Below are positions 29,368-39,548 of a DNA stretch of 64,000 bases, piece by piece. The notes under the pieces are model-generated. The model searched no databases, had not been told where the DNA came from, and was given only the letters and a program-made list of their open reading frames with translations. The stretch spans positions 3,265,501 to 3,329,500 of the forward strand of contig NZ_CP113088.1 of NCBI RefSeq assembly GCF_026625145.1. Reading direction: 5' to 3'. The first letter of the stretch is position 1. Each line of letters starts with the position of its first letter. This DNA is from Lacinutrix neustonica (GTDB lineage Bacteria > Bacteroidota > Bacteroidia > Flavobacteriales > Flavobacteriaceae). The translations under genes and the position numbers were made by a program.

Positions 29368-29941
29368 TTACTCAGTTCGGCGAAGGCATACAATTTTCCA
29401 TGTAGGATATACTATGGTCTCGTCTCTATTTACCCATTCTCCAATCCATTTATAGCCTGTTTTCTTGAAATCATAAAAGCTTAAACGGGAATACCCCGCT
29501 GTGCCATTTGGAGCCTTTTGTTCTTTGTATAGTATGATTCTATCTTTGGCTTTACGGCCTTCCCAAACTGGAAATGTGGTAGCTGGAGATTTTGAGTTAT
29601 ACCAATGTACATACCAACGACTGCTGTCCTTAATAAATTGACGTATACTCCCTGAATGTGAGCCATCGGCTTTTAGCGTTTCGTCTTGAACGGCTGTACC
29701 GTTCATAATATATTTCCATTCCCACGTTATGTCTTGAGGATCATTCCAAGTGCCCTCTTGATTTCTTGTTGTAGACTTGCAATGGCATAAACCAATCATA
29801 GCTTCATAATCTTTAATCTCTTCCTGGTGCATCAGGATTTGCTTTTCCGAAAGGAAAAGATTTGGAAGGGCTATATTCGTTTTGAGCAATTAATGAAAAC
29901 GAACATAGGATCAAAAAAAAGGGGAATGTTAATTTTTTCAT
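29368..29941 (-). CDS. secreted hypothetical protein (one frameshift)
   Basis: About 190 residues when repaired. The start is ATG at 29939-29941 (MKKLTFPFFLILCSFSLIAQ), not the internal ATG that opens the longer uninterrupted frame. The signal peptide is followed by a short linker ANPDAPEEIKDYEAMIGLCHCKSTTRN, then a Trp-rich beta domain (ITWEWKYIMNGTAVQDET, WYVHWYNSKSPA, YKWIGEWVNRDETIVYPTWKI). At 29822-29827 the minus strand reads CCAGGA for CCAGA, breaking the frame right after the signal. The family is unknown to me, but the Trp-rich strands recall calycin/lipocalin-like folds. Confidence 0.7.
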
Positions 29942-30043
29942 AGCGTTACTATTTTTGAAATGTTGAAACCAAGAATAAAAAGACAATCGAGGGCTTGAAA
30001 GGCTACAAATAGTAATTTATTTATTAATAAGTATCACACCTTC

Positions 30044-30823
30044 CTATTTTCTTCTGCTAATCGTTTTAATTTTTTCAGTTTCTATATTTTGCTTAAAATT
30101 TTTATCAGAATCTTCCAAAAGGAAGTAGAGTGTTTTTAATTCCCCAGCAGTAAATTCACGATATTCCCCAACGGGAACGTCTAATTTAACATTCATAATC
30201 CGCGTGCGCCTAAGCGACGTCACTTCATAGGTTAAGTACTCACACATCCGGCGAATTTGGCGATTTAGACCTTGTGTTAAAATGATTTTAAAGGTATGTG
30301 AATCTACTTTTTTTACGGCACATTTTTTTGTCGTCTTATCTAAATCTTCTAAATAGATACCACCAGCCATTCTTTTTATAAAGGTTTGAGAAATAGGTTT
30401 GTCAACAGTGACTATATATTCTTTTTCGTGATTGTTACTCGCCCGTAGTATTTTATTTACAATATCGCCATCATCGGTCAAAAATATTAATCCTTCGCTG
30501 GGCTTGTCTAAACGCCCGATAGGAAAAATACGCTTAGGGTATTTTAAAAAGTCAATAATGTTGTCTTTTTCTACTCGCGTATCTGTTGTACATACAATAC
30601 CAACAGGTTTATTAAAGGCTAGGTAAACGAAATCAGATTTCCTGTCGGTAATGGGTTTGCCGTCAACTTCTACGTCATCATTTTCGGTCACTTTTGTTCC
30701 CATTTCCGGTACAATACCATTAATGGTTACACGTCCAGCATCAATTAAGCGGTCTGCTTCACGACGTGAGCAATAGCCCACTTCGCTAAGGTATTTGTTA
30801 AGTCTGGTGAGTTTAATATCCAT
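30044..30823 (-). CDS. rluF: 23S rRNA pseudouridine synthase, RluF-like
   Basis: 259 residues. An S4 RNA-binding domain ([30 protein letters not shown]) precedes the RsuA/RluB/E/F-family catalytic domain with [21 protein letters not shown] (catalytic Asp in GRLD), EKEYIVTV and [20 protein letters not shown]. The LDKPSEGL and [10 protein letters not shown] segments fit RluF, which modifies U2604 of 23S rRNA. The short basic tail ([14 protein letters not shown]) is not conserved. The gene stands alone with no overlap to neighbours. Confidence 0.88.
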   Translation of the reverse strand: MDIKLTRLNKYLSEVGYCSRREADRLIDAGRVTINGIVPEMGTKVTENDDVEVDGKPITDRKSDFVYLAFNKPVGIVCTTDTRVEKDNIIDFLKYPKRIFPIGRLDKPSEGLIFLTDDGDIVNKILRASNNHEKEYIVTVDKPISQTFIKRMAGGIYLEDLDKTTKKCAVKKVDSHTFKIILTQGLNRQIRRMCEYLTYEVTSLRRTRIMNVKLDVPVGEYREFTAGELKTLYFLLEDSDKNFKQNIETEKIKTISRRK

Positions 30824-30924
30824 TACATTTTAATAAGTAAATTGATTTAAATCAAAGGGTTTTTTAAAATAGAAACTGTTATGAATGCCTTCATTATGAG
30901 GATCTCTTTTTGCAAAGTTACAAT

Positions 30925-31752
30925 TTAACTGGCAATGAAGTCTAAAACATGTTTGTAAACCGTGTCATTTCTTAATCCGTGCCCAAAACCATCGGTGGTA
31001 ATAAATTCTACATTATTGTGATTTTTTGCAATTTGTTCAGCATCGTTATATGGGATGATTTTATCCTGAATATCATGAATTATAAGTGTTTTGGTATGTA
31101 TTGTTTTCGCAAAGTTCGCTAATGAAAAATAGGAGGGGGCTTTGTTAAATCGCTCAACAACAAGTTTGTTAAGCCCTCTTTCAATACGCTTATTATAGCC
31201 CAACATCTCAACGTAGCGTTTAAAAACCCCTGTGAATTCTGACGGGGCTCCCAATAAAATAAGTTTTTCTAAGGACTTATTTTGATAGGTGTATTGATAA
31301 AATCCTGTAGACATACCGCCAACCGAATGTCCAATAATAATTTGTGGATTGAAATGCTCTGCTGCAACATGGATACATTCAGAATACACCACAGCATTAA
31401 ATTGTGTGCCACTGGAAGCACCATGGGCAGGAGCATCTAGAGACACCACGTTATAATCTAAATCTTTTAAAAGAAGGATTAAATCTTCCCAGCGGTGTGT
31501 GTTACTTTCCCAACCATGAGCTAAGAGAATCGTTTTATCGGTACCCTTCCATTGATACGTTGTAATTTTAAGATCTTCATATTTTAAACGAACGGTTTCC
31601 GCTGTGTCTAAAAAGGCTTTCTGACTGTCTAAAATGCGACCTTGTCGTGGTGTAGCAAATAAATCTAATGCTTTTACCGAAGCATATCTTGGAGAAAAAT
31701 AGCTTATTAGGTTGAAGGCACTGCCAATAAGTTTAATTATGGAGTTCGACAT
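30925..31752 (-). CDS. alpha/beta-fold hydrolase
   Basis: 275 residues with the canonical core: LLAHGWESNTHRWEDLI (oxyanion region), VVSLDAPAHGASSG, IIGHSVGGMSTGFYQ (nucleophile Ser in GHSVGG), IIHDIQDKIIPYNDAEQIA with the catalytic Asp and TDGFGHGLRND with the catalytic His. The family covers esterases, thioesterases and lipases; substrate is not readable. Its start abuts the stop of the cupin gene (31753), so the pair forms an operon with the cupin first. Confidence 0.87.
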   Translation of the reverse strand: MSNSIIKLIGSAFNLISYFSPRYASVKALDLFATPRQGRILDSQKAFLDTAETVRLKYEDLKITTYQWKGTDKTILLAHGWESNTHRWEDLILLLKDLDYNVVSLDAPAHGASSGTQFNAVVYSECIHVAAEHFNPQIIIGHSVGGMSTGFYQYTYQNKSLEKLILLGAPSEFTGVFKRYVEMLGYNKRIERGLNKLVVERFNKAPSYFSLANFAKTIHTKTLIIHDIQDKIIPYNDAEQIAKNHNNVEFITTDGFGHGLRNDTVYKHVLDFIAS

Positions 31753-32115
31753 TTATACTTCTCTATTTACTTTGTCCATTGAAAAGGCAGGTGTGCAAAT
31801 GGCGATATATTCGCAAGCAATGGTAAAAGGATTCGAGTATTGTACTGCGGTATTTCGTTCTATTTTTATGGATTGGCCCGCTTCAAGAATAATTTCTTCT
31901 CCTTCAATGATGAATTGTTTTTTGCCACTTATAATATAAGTGTATTCATCGAACTCAGGGGTTTGAAATGGTTCGCTCCAGCCTGCAGGAGCTATCATAT
32001 GTGCAATACTAATGGCTTTGTTGCCATCTGTAGCGTGTCCAAAATGCTCTTCTATTAACTTTCCATCTGAGGTAGGTACAACGAAAGGTGTGTTCTGAAT
32101 TTTATATTTTTTCAT
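31753..32115 (-). CDS. single-domain cupin protein
   Basis: 120 residues with one cupin barrel: PFQTPEFDEYTYIISGKKQFIIEGEEIILEAGQSIKIERNTAVQYSNPF. The first cupin motif is degenerate (Glu-Tyr-Thr-Tyr in place of a HxH pair), so metal binding is uncertain. It may be a small-molecule binder or isomerase. It is followed immediately by the hydrolase gene and lies five bases after yitT-like on the same strand, suggesting one transcript. Confidence 0.82.
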   Translation of the reverse strand: MKKYKIQNTPFVVPTSDGKLIEEHFGHATDGNKAISIAHMIAPAGWSEPFQTPEFDEYTYIISGKKQFIIEGEEIILEAGQSIKIERNTAVQYSNPFTIACEYIAICTPAFSMDKVNREV

Positions 32116-32120
32116 AGTAT

Positions 32121-33095
32121 CTATTTTAAAGGTTTTCTTTTAATCATCCCTCCTTTTAAATCTTTAACAACATTCATAATTATAAAAGCATTTTTATCCA
32201 CTTTATCTATTTCTGTTTGGAATCTTGCGAGTTCTAGCCTAGTAATAATAATGTAAATTATTTCTTTATCGAATGTACTGTTTGGTTTTCCAAAACCGCC
32301 TTTCCCAGCATATACGGTGCAGGCACGTCTTAATTTTTCAGTGAGGAGTAGTCTAATGGCTTCGTGCTCTTTAGAGATTATCGTGACACCTATATATTCT
32401 TCAACGCCGTCCACTACAAAATCTACGGTCTTTGCGGCAGCGAGATAGGTTAAAATCGCATATAAGGCCGTTTCGATGGATAGAAGATAAGCGCCAACCG
32501 AAAAAATGACAATGTTGATCAACAGGAGTACATCCCCAATGGTTAATGACAGTCTTTGACTTAAATAAATGGCTAAGACTTCAGTGCCATCAATAACACT
32601 ACCGCCACGCATGGCTAAACCAATACCTAAACCTAAAAAGAATCCACCAAAAATTGAAATGAGTAGCTTGTCTTGGGTAATTATTGGGTAATCAATAAAA
32701 TAAACAGCTAAAGCTAATAACATAATAGCAAAAACACTTTTTATGGCAAATTTTTTACCAATGGTTTGTGTGGCTAAAATTAAAAAAGGAATATTAACAA
32801 GTAGTAATAAAAGACTTAATGGAAGCGATGTGATATTTTTTAATAGTAGCGAAATACCTGTGGCGCCACCATCGATAAAATGGTTGGGGAGTAAAAAACC
32901 TTTGAGTCCAAATCCTGCAGAGCAAACACCAATAACAATAAAAATAAACTCTTTTATGGCATGACTTAATTCAACTTTTATATTGTTAAGAACTGGCGCA
33001 ATCTGCAATGGTGTAACAGGCTGTTTTTTTAATTGTTTCGCTTCAATTCTTTTGCGAGCAACATCAATTAAGAATTTAGAAAAAAGTGGATTCAT
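32121..33095 (-). CDS. YitT-family membrane protein
   Basis: 324 residues. Five membrane helices of the DUF161 type (IKEFIFIVIGVCSAGFGLKGFLLPNHFIDGGATGISLLL, LLLLLVNIPFLILATQTIG, FAIMLLALAVYFIDYP, FGGFFLGLGIGLAMRGGSVIDGTEVLAIYLS, VLLLINIVIFSVGAYL) precede a cytosolic DUF2179 domain (YIGVTIISKEHEAIRLLL, IIYIIITRLELARFQTEIDKVDKNAFI). Function is unknown; the DUF2179 domain is ACT-like and may bind a small ligand. It leads the cupin-hydrolase operon. Confidence 0.87.
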   Translation of the reverse strand: MNPLFSKFLIDVARKRIEAKQLKKQPVTPLQIAPVLNNIKVELSHAIKEFIFIVIGVCSAGFGLKGFLLPNHFIDGGATGISLLLKNITSLPLSLLLLLVNIPFLILATQTIGKKFAIKSVFAIMLLALAVYFIDYPIITQDKLLISIFGGFFLGLGIGLAMRGGSVIDGTEVLAIYLSQRLSLTIGDVLLLINIVIFSVGAYLLSIETALYAILTYLAAAKTVDFVVDGVEEYIGVTIISKEHEAIRLLLTEKLRRACTVYAGKGGFGKPNSTFDKEIIYIIITRLELARFQTEIDKVDKNAFIIMNVVKDLKGGMIKRKPLK

Positions 33096-33210
33096 GAGTT
33101 TTGTATTTGAGCTTTAAACGTTTTATACTAGTATATGAAACCTCCATTAAAATTCTATTTATTATAATCTTAGAGTCAGAATATAGCAGTGTTTTACTAT
33201 AATTGGATAG

Positions 33211-33762
33211 CTACCACCCCACCATAAAAAATTTAATTTTTGCAGCACCAGGAATTTGAATGGCTTCAATATCTTGAGTCATATCGAAGCGCAAATTAGC
33301 TGGCAGCTCTTGTTTTGCAATCGTGAAATACATATTGTTGTCATTTACAAAAACAACCACATTTCGAAGTGTGTTTTCAATATTCGAAATTTTGTAATCT
33401 GTTTTGATATCACTAAAAGTACTTAGGGTATTAAGTCCTTTCTCTGTTTTATAACGGCTGTCAATTATTTTTACCGTTCCAATAGTTGCTGTGGAGTCTA
33501 AAGCTTGTTTTGGGGATAATGACAGGAGGTGTTTGCCTCCTTTTTCATATATTTCAATATCATTAACGTTGCCTAAAAATTCATCCCCAGCTATTTTAGT
33601 AACTACAGAATCCTTTGCGAAAATGGTTTTTATATCTTTAACTTGAGTAGAATCTGTAAGTAAGCCAACACTTTGTGTTGAGATTAGAAATGGATCTATT
33701 TCTTTTTGACATGACGTCATAATAATAGAAATCACGAGTAGAGTAAATAGTGTTTGTTTCAT
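33211..33762 (-). CDS. hypothetical lipoprotein
   Basis: 183 residues. The signal peptide LFTLLVISIIMTSC gives Cys about 18. The mature part is beta-rich and carries the segments SVGLLTDSTQVKDIKTIFAKDSV, GKHLLSLSPKQALDSTATIGTVKIIDSRYKTEKGLNTLSTF and DYKISNIENTLRNVVVFVNDNNMYFTIAKQELPANLRF. Homologues with this layout are hypothetical in flavobacteria; I know no function. It is a separate unit between the yitT-like and HerA-like genes. Confidence 0.7.
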   Translation of the reverse strand: MKQTLFTLLVISIIMTSCQKEIDPFLISTQSVGLLTDSTQVKDIKTIFAKDSVVTKIAGDEFLGNVNDIEIYEKGGKHLLSLSPKQALDSTATIGTVKIIDSRYKTEKGLNTLSTFSDIKTDYKISNIENTLRNVVVFVNDNNMYFTIAKQELPANLRFDMTQDIEAIQIPGAAKIKFFMVGW

Positions 33763-33898
33763 GTTTTTTTCTTTTGTTCCGAAGCTTCGGATGCTTGATG
33801 TTATTATTTTGTTTATTTATTATAAATTTAAGCAGACACTATGAATTAAATATCAAAAAATCGGGCAATACTAGTAAGCCGCTACTCTTGGTATTAGG

Positions 33899-35434
33899 CT
33901 AAATCATTTTTTTCAAGATACCAAAAACACTGCGAATAAAGGTCGCACTTGTTAATACTTTAATTATCGGGTTTTGCGCAGTGCTTCTGCGTCGCGTTGT
34001 TCTACTATTAGCTTTTCTCTCTTTAGTAGCCTCTTTTTCTTTTTCAGCTTTAGCATCGGCTATTACTTTGGCGGCTTCAGCTTTGTCAATTTTGTCGTTT
34101 AACAGTTCGTAAGCACTTGCTCTATCTATAGTTTCGTTGTACTTTAAAACGAGTTTTGAGTCATCGAGTAAGGCCTGTAATTCGTTTGATGTTAAAATGT
34201 CCATACGACTCATTGGGGCACGCATCATGGTTGCTGCTAGAGGAGTAGGTCTTCCTTTCTCATCTAAGGCAGAAATTAAGGCCTCTCCTGTTCCTAATGC
34301 CGTTAGAATTTCTGCCGTGTCATAATAGTCTGTGTCTGGATAATTTTGAGCTGCCAATTTAATGGCTTTTCGGTCTTTGGCCGTAAACGCACGGAGTGCA
34401 TGCTGTATTTTCAATCCTAACTGACTTAATACACCTTCAGGAACGTCCGTTGGGTTTTGGGTCACGAAGTACAACCCAACACCTTTGCTACGAATTAATT
34501 TAACAATACTTTCTATTTGATTGAGTAGGGCTTTAGACGCTTGGTTAAAAATCAAATGGGCTTCATCAATAAAAAGAACCAATTCTGGTTTGTCAGCGTC
34601 GCCTTGCTCCGGCAAAGTTTCATAGATTTCAGCTAATAAGCTCAACATAAAGGTTGAAAATAATTTTGGTCTATCTTGAATGTCGGTAAGACGAATAATG
34701 TTGATGTAGCCTTTCCCATCTCTTGTCTTACGCAGTAAATCTTCAACTTCAAAGCTTTTTTCTCCAAAGAATAGATCCCCGCCTTGTTGCTCAATTTCTA
34801 CAATTTTTCGTAAAATAGCACCAGTGGAAGCGCTTGAAATTCTTCCATATTCCGCTTCAAATTCTTCCTTGCCTTCATTGGTAGCGTATTGCAATATTTT
34901 TTTAAAATCTTTTATGTCTAAAAGTGGTAATTTATGGTCATCACAATATTTAAAAATCACCGCGATAACACCAGATTGTGTGTCACTTAAATCTAAAATA
35001 CGAGATAATAAAACCGGTCCAAATTCACTTACTGTAGCGCGTAAGCGCACCCCTTTTTGTTCCGATAGTGACAGGATTTCTACGGGAAAACCTTGGGCTT
35101 CAAAGGGAAGTCCAATGGCTTCGTGACGCTCAGTAATTTTAACATGGCCAGGACTTGGCTGTGCCAAGCCACTTAAATCACCTTTAATATCCATAAGAAG
35201 CACAGGAATGCCTTTGTTGCTTAAGTTTTCTGCTAATACTTGAAGTGTTTTTGTTTTTCCGGTACCTGTTGCCCCAGCAATTAAACCATGACGATTCATT
35301 GTTTTAAGCGGGATTTTTACAAAAGCATTTTTTATGGTATTGCCGTCAAGCATAGCAGAACCTAAGGTTATAAAATCCCCTTTGGTTTGATATCCTTTAG
35401 TAATATGATCTAAAAAAATGGATGTGTTTGACAT
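33899..35434 (-). CDS. HerA/DUF853-type ATPase (YjgR-like)
   Basis: 511 residues. A P-loop ATPase of the HerA-FtsK superfamily with Walker A GATGTGKTKTLQ (about 53-64), an NRHG/LIAGATGTGKT context, Walker B LVLFIDEAHLIFN and the sensor stretch GVGLYFVTQNPTDVPEGVLSQLGLKIQHALRAFTAKDRKAI that typifies the DUF853 (YjgR) group. The C-terminus is a charged linker (KAEKEKEATKERKANSRTTRRRST) and a short end. HerA proteins act on DNA ends with nucleases; DUF853 members lack a linked nuclease and have no proven role. No nuclease gene is nearby. Confidence 0.85.
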   Translation of the reverse strand: MSNTSIFLDHITKGYQTKGDFITLGSAMLDGNTIKNAFVKIPLKTMNRHGLIAGATGTGKTKTLQVLAENLSNKGIPVLLMDIKGDLSGLAQPSPGHVKITERHEAIGLPFEAQGFPVEILSLSEQKGVRLRATVSEFGPVLLSRILDLSDTQSGVIAVIFKYCDDHKLPLLDIKDFKKILQYATNEGKEEFEAEYGRISSASTGAILRKIVEIEQQGGDLFFGEKSFEVEDLLRKTRDGKGYINIIRLTDIQDRPKLFSTFMLSLLAEIYETLPEQGDADKPELVLFIDEAHLIFNQASKALLNQIESIVKLIRSKGVGLYFVTQNPTDVPEGVLSQLGLKIQHALRAFTAKDRKAIKLAAQNYPDTDYYDTAEILTALGTGEALISALDEKGRPTPLAATMMRAPMSRMDILTSNELQALLDDSKLVLKYNETIDRASAYELLNDKIDKAEAAKVIADAKAEKEKEATKERKANSRTTRRRSTAQNPIIKVLTSATFIRSVFGILKKMI

Positions 35435-35525
35435 ACTTTTGAAAATTTATTCAAAAATAATGAAATGTAATAAAGCTTTAGAGTTTTAAAGAGTTTAAAA
35501 TTTTAAAAGTATTTTTTTAGGATAT

Positions 35526-36226
35526 TTAGTTTAATCTTGTTATTCCAATATTTAAGAACTTGGCATCCAAAGTAGACACGCCATTATTTATAACATAACG
35601 AAATGTAATGATGTCGTCTGTTTGTAGGACATACATTAATACACCTGTTGCTCCCCAATAATCTACTCCTGAACCATTAGTGTTTCCGCGAGATAAATAA
35701 CCAATTAAGGTGCCGTTTTTTTCTGCAGCAAGAACATATTTTGTGTTTCCAGGAGGCATATTTGAAACAGAAATCTCAGCAGACATTAAATAGATGCCAT
35801 TAGTCTTCACTTTAATTTTGCCATTACCTACAACTTCAAATGTAGAAGGATCGTTAGTGAGAATATCGGCGGCGTTTAAAGGGAAATTTTGGTAGTTGTT
35901 ATTGTTCGAAACAATGGTATTATTGCCGTTACCATAATTTTTATTTAATACAACGGTTTTATTTTTGCCTGTAGATAGGGGTTCCCGGAGCGCGTTGGTT
36001 CTAATGTTTAAGGACTTACTTGTGGTGTTGTATACAATAGCACCTTCCAACGGCGTTGGAATGGCATTCATTTGCGTCTCGTTCATCCTAGGCGGAACAA
36101 GTGCCCCAACAGTACTTTCTATTTCTAATATAGAACCATCATCAGGCGTGGTTGTTCCAATACCAACTTGAGCATAAGAGAAATTGATAACACATAATAG
36201 TATTATTAAGAAATGGGGGGCTTCAT
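35526..36226 (-). CDS. secreted C1q-like/tail-type protein, paralogue 1 (N-terminal frameshift)
   Basis: About 230 residues. The start is ATG at 36224-36226 (MKPP...), followed by FLIILLCVINFSYAQ and the shared leader VGIGTTTPDDGSILEIESTVGALVPPRM. A run of six C after the start breaks the frame; one more or two fewer restores it. The mature part ends in a beta-rich C1q/TNF-like domain (FPLNAADILTNDPSTFEV, GIYLMSAEISVSN, DIITFRYVINNGVSTLDAKFLNIGITRLN). It is the first of four adjacent genes with the same leader. Likely a surface or secreted structural protein; function unknown. Confidence 0.7.
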
Positions 36227-36626
36227 AGTAAATTGATTTAAGGCTAAAATACTATTTTATTTAAAAAAAAAGAAATATTTAAAAAAAAATCAACGATAAA
36301 CAGGGTAAAATATCGGACGAAAGGGAATAAACTAGAGCCTTTGTAAACGTTTTTTCTTTTTATTTTTAAGACTCGGTGCTTACACTTAAACGATAAGATA
36401 TAATAAATGTATGGTGTTTTTGAGAAGGTGATTTTTATAATTTCTCTATCAAACAAAGTGGAATTTATGTAGGTTAAAATGGATTTTCTAGTAATTTTAG
36501 TTTCTAGGTAGTCTTAAAACATTGAAATTGAACCCTTATTCCTGTATTATATGAATAAAAGCAAGATCGATGTTATCACGAAAAAAGGTATAAAACGATT
36601 GGTTTATGATTCTTTTAGGCTAAGCG
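36227..36626. other. intergenic stretch, nothing recognised
   Basis: 400 AT-rich bases with poly-A runs near 36260 and 36285, between two minus-strand paralogues. A short open frame at 36244-36456 has no protein-like composition. It must hold the promoter of the 35526 gene. Confidence 0.45.
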
Positions 36627-37375
36627 TTATTTGAGTTTTTCAATATAAATGTTTGAAGATCCAGCACTCTTTAAATTAACCACACCCGCTCGGCTTCTCC
36701 GGCGATGTCAACAGCTATTACATCTCCTATGGTGAGTTCCAATACTTCATTAATATGTAAAGAGCTTTCTTGATGCCCATTATTTATTCTAATGTAACCT
36801 GTTGAACCAAAGGTGCCGACTTGAACCCCATTTACTGTAATTCGCATTTGTGGAGCTAATCTATTCTCATTACTATTAGTAAATAAAGAGCTGTTAATGA
36901 CGAGTCTATACCTGCCAGTTTCGTTAATAGTGAGCGTGTGCGCCGTCGTGTTTACAGTATATAGGGATGTGTTATCATTCCAGTTTACAGCCCCAAAGAC
37001 GGGTAAGTTTATTGCTGTGTCTTGATTAACATTAGTAGCAACATCGGTGTTACTGTATTTTACAGATTCGCCAGGGGAAGCTGTCACTGTAGGTGTTGAG
37101 TTAAAGGCTTCCCAAAAAGGCGTTGTGGTCGTACTGGAGTTAAACTGAAATTCTCCGGTATCTGTATTGTAAATTAATAGTCCATTTGCAGCATTTATAA
37201 TTGCATTTCTTTCAAGAGTCGTTAGTCCGGGTAACAAGACACCTTTACTAGCACTGGTTATATCTAAAGCTGATGAGGCGTCCGGCGAGGTTGTATTAAT
37301 ACCCACCTGACCAAAAACAACAGACAGATTAAAAACGAAAAGGACTAAAAGGAAATAGTATATTGTGTTTTTCAT
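36627..37375 (-). CDS. secreted C1q-like/tail-type protein, paralogue 2 (one frameshift)
   Basis: About 250 residues. MKNTIYYFLLVLFVFNLSVVFGQ is the signal peptide, then the shared leader VGINTTSPDASSALDITS.SKGVLLPGLT..ER and NGLLIYNTDTGEFQF. The mature domain is beta-rich (ETGRYRLVINSSLF, APQMRITVNGVQVGTFG, LHINEVLELTIGDVIAVDIAGEA). At 36690-36693 the plus strand reads TCGG for TCCGG (CCGA for CCGGA in the gene); repair extends the protein by AGAGVVNLKSAGSSNIYIEKLK to a stop at 36627. Without repair it ends prematurely at 36671. Confidence 0.75.
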
Positions 37376-37612
37376 AGGTATAACGTATACCTTAAGGTAC
37401 ATAAATTATACTTTTAATCAACGCAAATGATACTATTGAGCAATTTATTTATTCAATAGTAGTATTAAAATATGTAGAGGTCTTAAAGATTCATAGTTTT
37501 ATGGAAGCAGAAGCGATACATTCAAAACCTCTTAAACCATGGTAAAAGATTAATTTTAATGGAGAGCACCTTAGCCAGTTGAGGCATCGTGTTTAAAGCT
37601 ATGGGAATGACT

Positions 37613-38399
37613 TTATCTGTAGGCTTCAAAAAGGATGACCACATCATCGGCATGGCTGTCTATATTTAAAGTAAAACCGTTGGAGTTAAAGCTGGATATT
37701 GTAGCTGATGTTATTCCTAAATTATCACCATTATCATTAGAATAACGAATGCCAACACAATGTGTATTAGAAGCATATCTCGGAGATGTCATTAATAGAT
37801 CTTCCCGACCCGCCAACATAGATCACTTGTTGTGATAAAGCACTGCTGTAATTGGTGGCATATCCACTCATGGAACCAAAGGCGTTGGCGATAGTGTTGT
37901 TGTTATTGCCTAGTCCATTGTCTGAGTTCAAATTGTAGGTCTCAACGTTAGCGTATGCTGTAAATTTAATTTGAGAAGGCTCAAATGGTAATCCGCTAAC
38001 GTTTAGAGTGCCTGTGCCGTAAATGGTGAACTTCCCCATGTGAATGCCTCTATTTAAATAGGCACCGCCATCTGTACCTGTTGTGATTTGGTTATCAGAG
38101 TCTGTACTAACGGTAACATTTTTATTAATAGATGACCATGCTGGCACGATACTACTGCCCGTATTGTATATGAAATTATTCGTGTCTATATTATAAATTA
38201 AAAGGCCATTGGCGGGATTGGGTATGGCGCCTATTTCTAAGGTGGTCATTCTTGGAAGTAGCACACCTTTGTTTGAACTTTCAATATCTAAAATGGAGGA
38301 AGCATGAGGTGAATCTGTGTTTATACCTACTTGAGCATGTGTTGTATGGATAGCGAAAACAACAACAAACACTAAGAAAATTTGGGAGAAATTTTTCAT
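37613..38399 (-). CDS. secreted tail-type protein, paralogue 3 (one frameshift)
   Basis: About 260 residues. Signal peptide MKNFSQIFLVFVVVFAIHTTHAQ, leader VGINTDSPHASSILDIESSNKGVLLPRMT, then IPNPANGLLIYNIDTNNF. A 'GTDGGAYLNRGIHMGKF' segment and a C-terminal domain shared almost exactly with paralogue 4 (HCVGIRYSNDNGDNLGITSA, GFTLNIDSHADDVVILFEAYR) follow. At 37778-37783 TCTCGG replaces TCTGG (gene strand CCAGA); repair gives INDISRYASNTHCVG. At the two other motif-dependent lesion positions of paralogue 4, this copy uses different codons and is unbroken. Confidence 0.77.
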
Positions 38400-38614
38400 G
38401 GTTATGAATCAGGGGTTACGATTAATAAATTTTTATAACAGCGTTTTTTACAATTTTAAAAAAATGAACAAGCGGTTTAATTTGGGCTTGTAGTTGAGGG
38501 ATGTGGAAAATAGAGGGCTTGTTAGGATATAAGCAAACCCAGTTAAAAAATAATTTCTAATGATTACGATTAATCAATGGTTAGGGAATATTTTAAAACG
38601 TATGAGGAAAAGGA

Positions 38615-39402
38615 TTATTTATAGGCTTCAAAAAGGACCACCACATTGTCTGCATGGCTGTCAACGTTTAAAGTGAAACCATTGGAATGAAAACTGGTTA
38701 GTATAGCAGAAGTAATACCTAAATTGTCGCCATTTTGATTAGAATAACGTAGACCAATACAGTGACTGTTTGACGCGTATCTAGAAATATCATTGATTGA
38801 ATTTCCGAGACCCACCCACGTAAATCGTCTGTTGGTCTATGGTACCACCATAGTTGGTAGCAAAACCGAGACATCGATCCAAAGGCATTTGCGATACCAG
38901 TGTTGTTATTGCCAACACCATTATCTGCGTTTAAATTGTAGGTCTCCACATTGGCATAACCAGTAAATTTAATTTGTGAGGGTTGAAACGGCAAGCCACT
39001 AATGGTAGTCGTACCAGTGGAAGAAATAATAAATTTACCCATATGTAAAGAGCGATCTAAGAAAGCGCCTCCATCGGTTCCAGTGGTAATTTGATTATTC
39101 GCATCGGTACTTACGGTAGCATCTTTGTTAATGGAAGACCATACAGGTGTGGTTGTACTGCCAATATTGTAAATAAAGTTATTGGTGTCGGTATTAAATA
39201 TTAAAAGACCGTTAGCTGGATTTGGAATGAGCGCAATTTCTGATGTCGTCATTCTTGGTAAGAGCACGCCTTTATCGGAGCTTGCAATATCTAAGATGGA
39301 TGATGGGTCAGGGGATGAAGTGTTGATGCCAATTTGAGCATGTGTCGTACTAATAGTAAAAATAGCAAATGTAGCTATGAAAATTTGGGAGAAACTTTTC
39401 AT
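38615..39402 (-). CDS. secreted tail-type protein, paralogue 4 (two frameshifts)
   Basis: About 262 residues and close to paralogue 3 throughout: MKSFSQIFIATFAIFTISTTHAQ, IGINTSSPDPSSILDIASSDKGVLLPRMT, IPNPANGLLIFNTDTNNF, GFTLNVDSHADNVVVLFEAYK. Two lesions, at 38866-38871 and 38805-38810 (both CCGAGA on the plus strand, TCTGG read as TCTCGG in the gene), break GSMSGFATNYGG and YVGGSGNSINDIS. Repair restores full alignment with paralogue 3. Its ISRYAS codons are TCT-AGA, not TCC-AGA, and there it is intact where paralogue 3 is broken. Confidence 0.78.
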
Positions 39403-39548
39403 GGTTATAATTAAATAGGTTGGGGCAAACTTAAGACCGTTTTAGTAATTTAACAAGTTTTTTCGTATATATTTTTGTAAAAGGACAAGGAAACGTGTGC
39501 GTTAATCGTTTATTTAATAGATTATTTGCTGTATTTTTGCCAACAATT

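Noticed and set aside
36244-36456. Minus-strand frame in the gap between paralogues 1 and 2
   Set aside because: It is rich in Phe, Lys and Ile from poly-A/T sequence and has no start context or homology.
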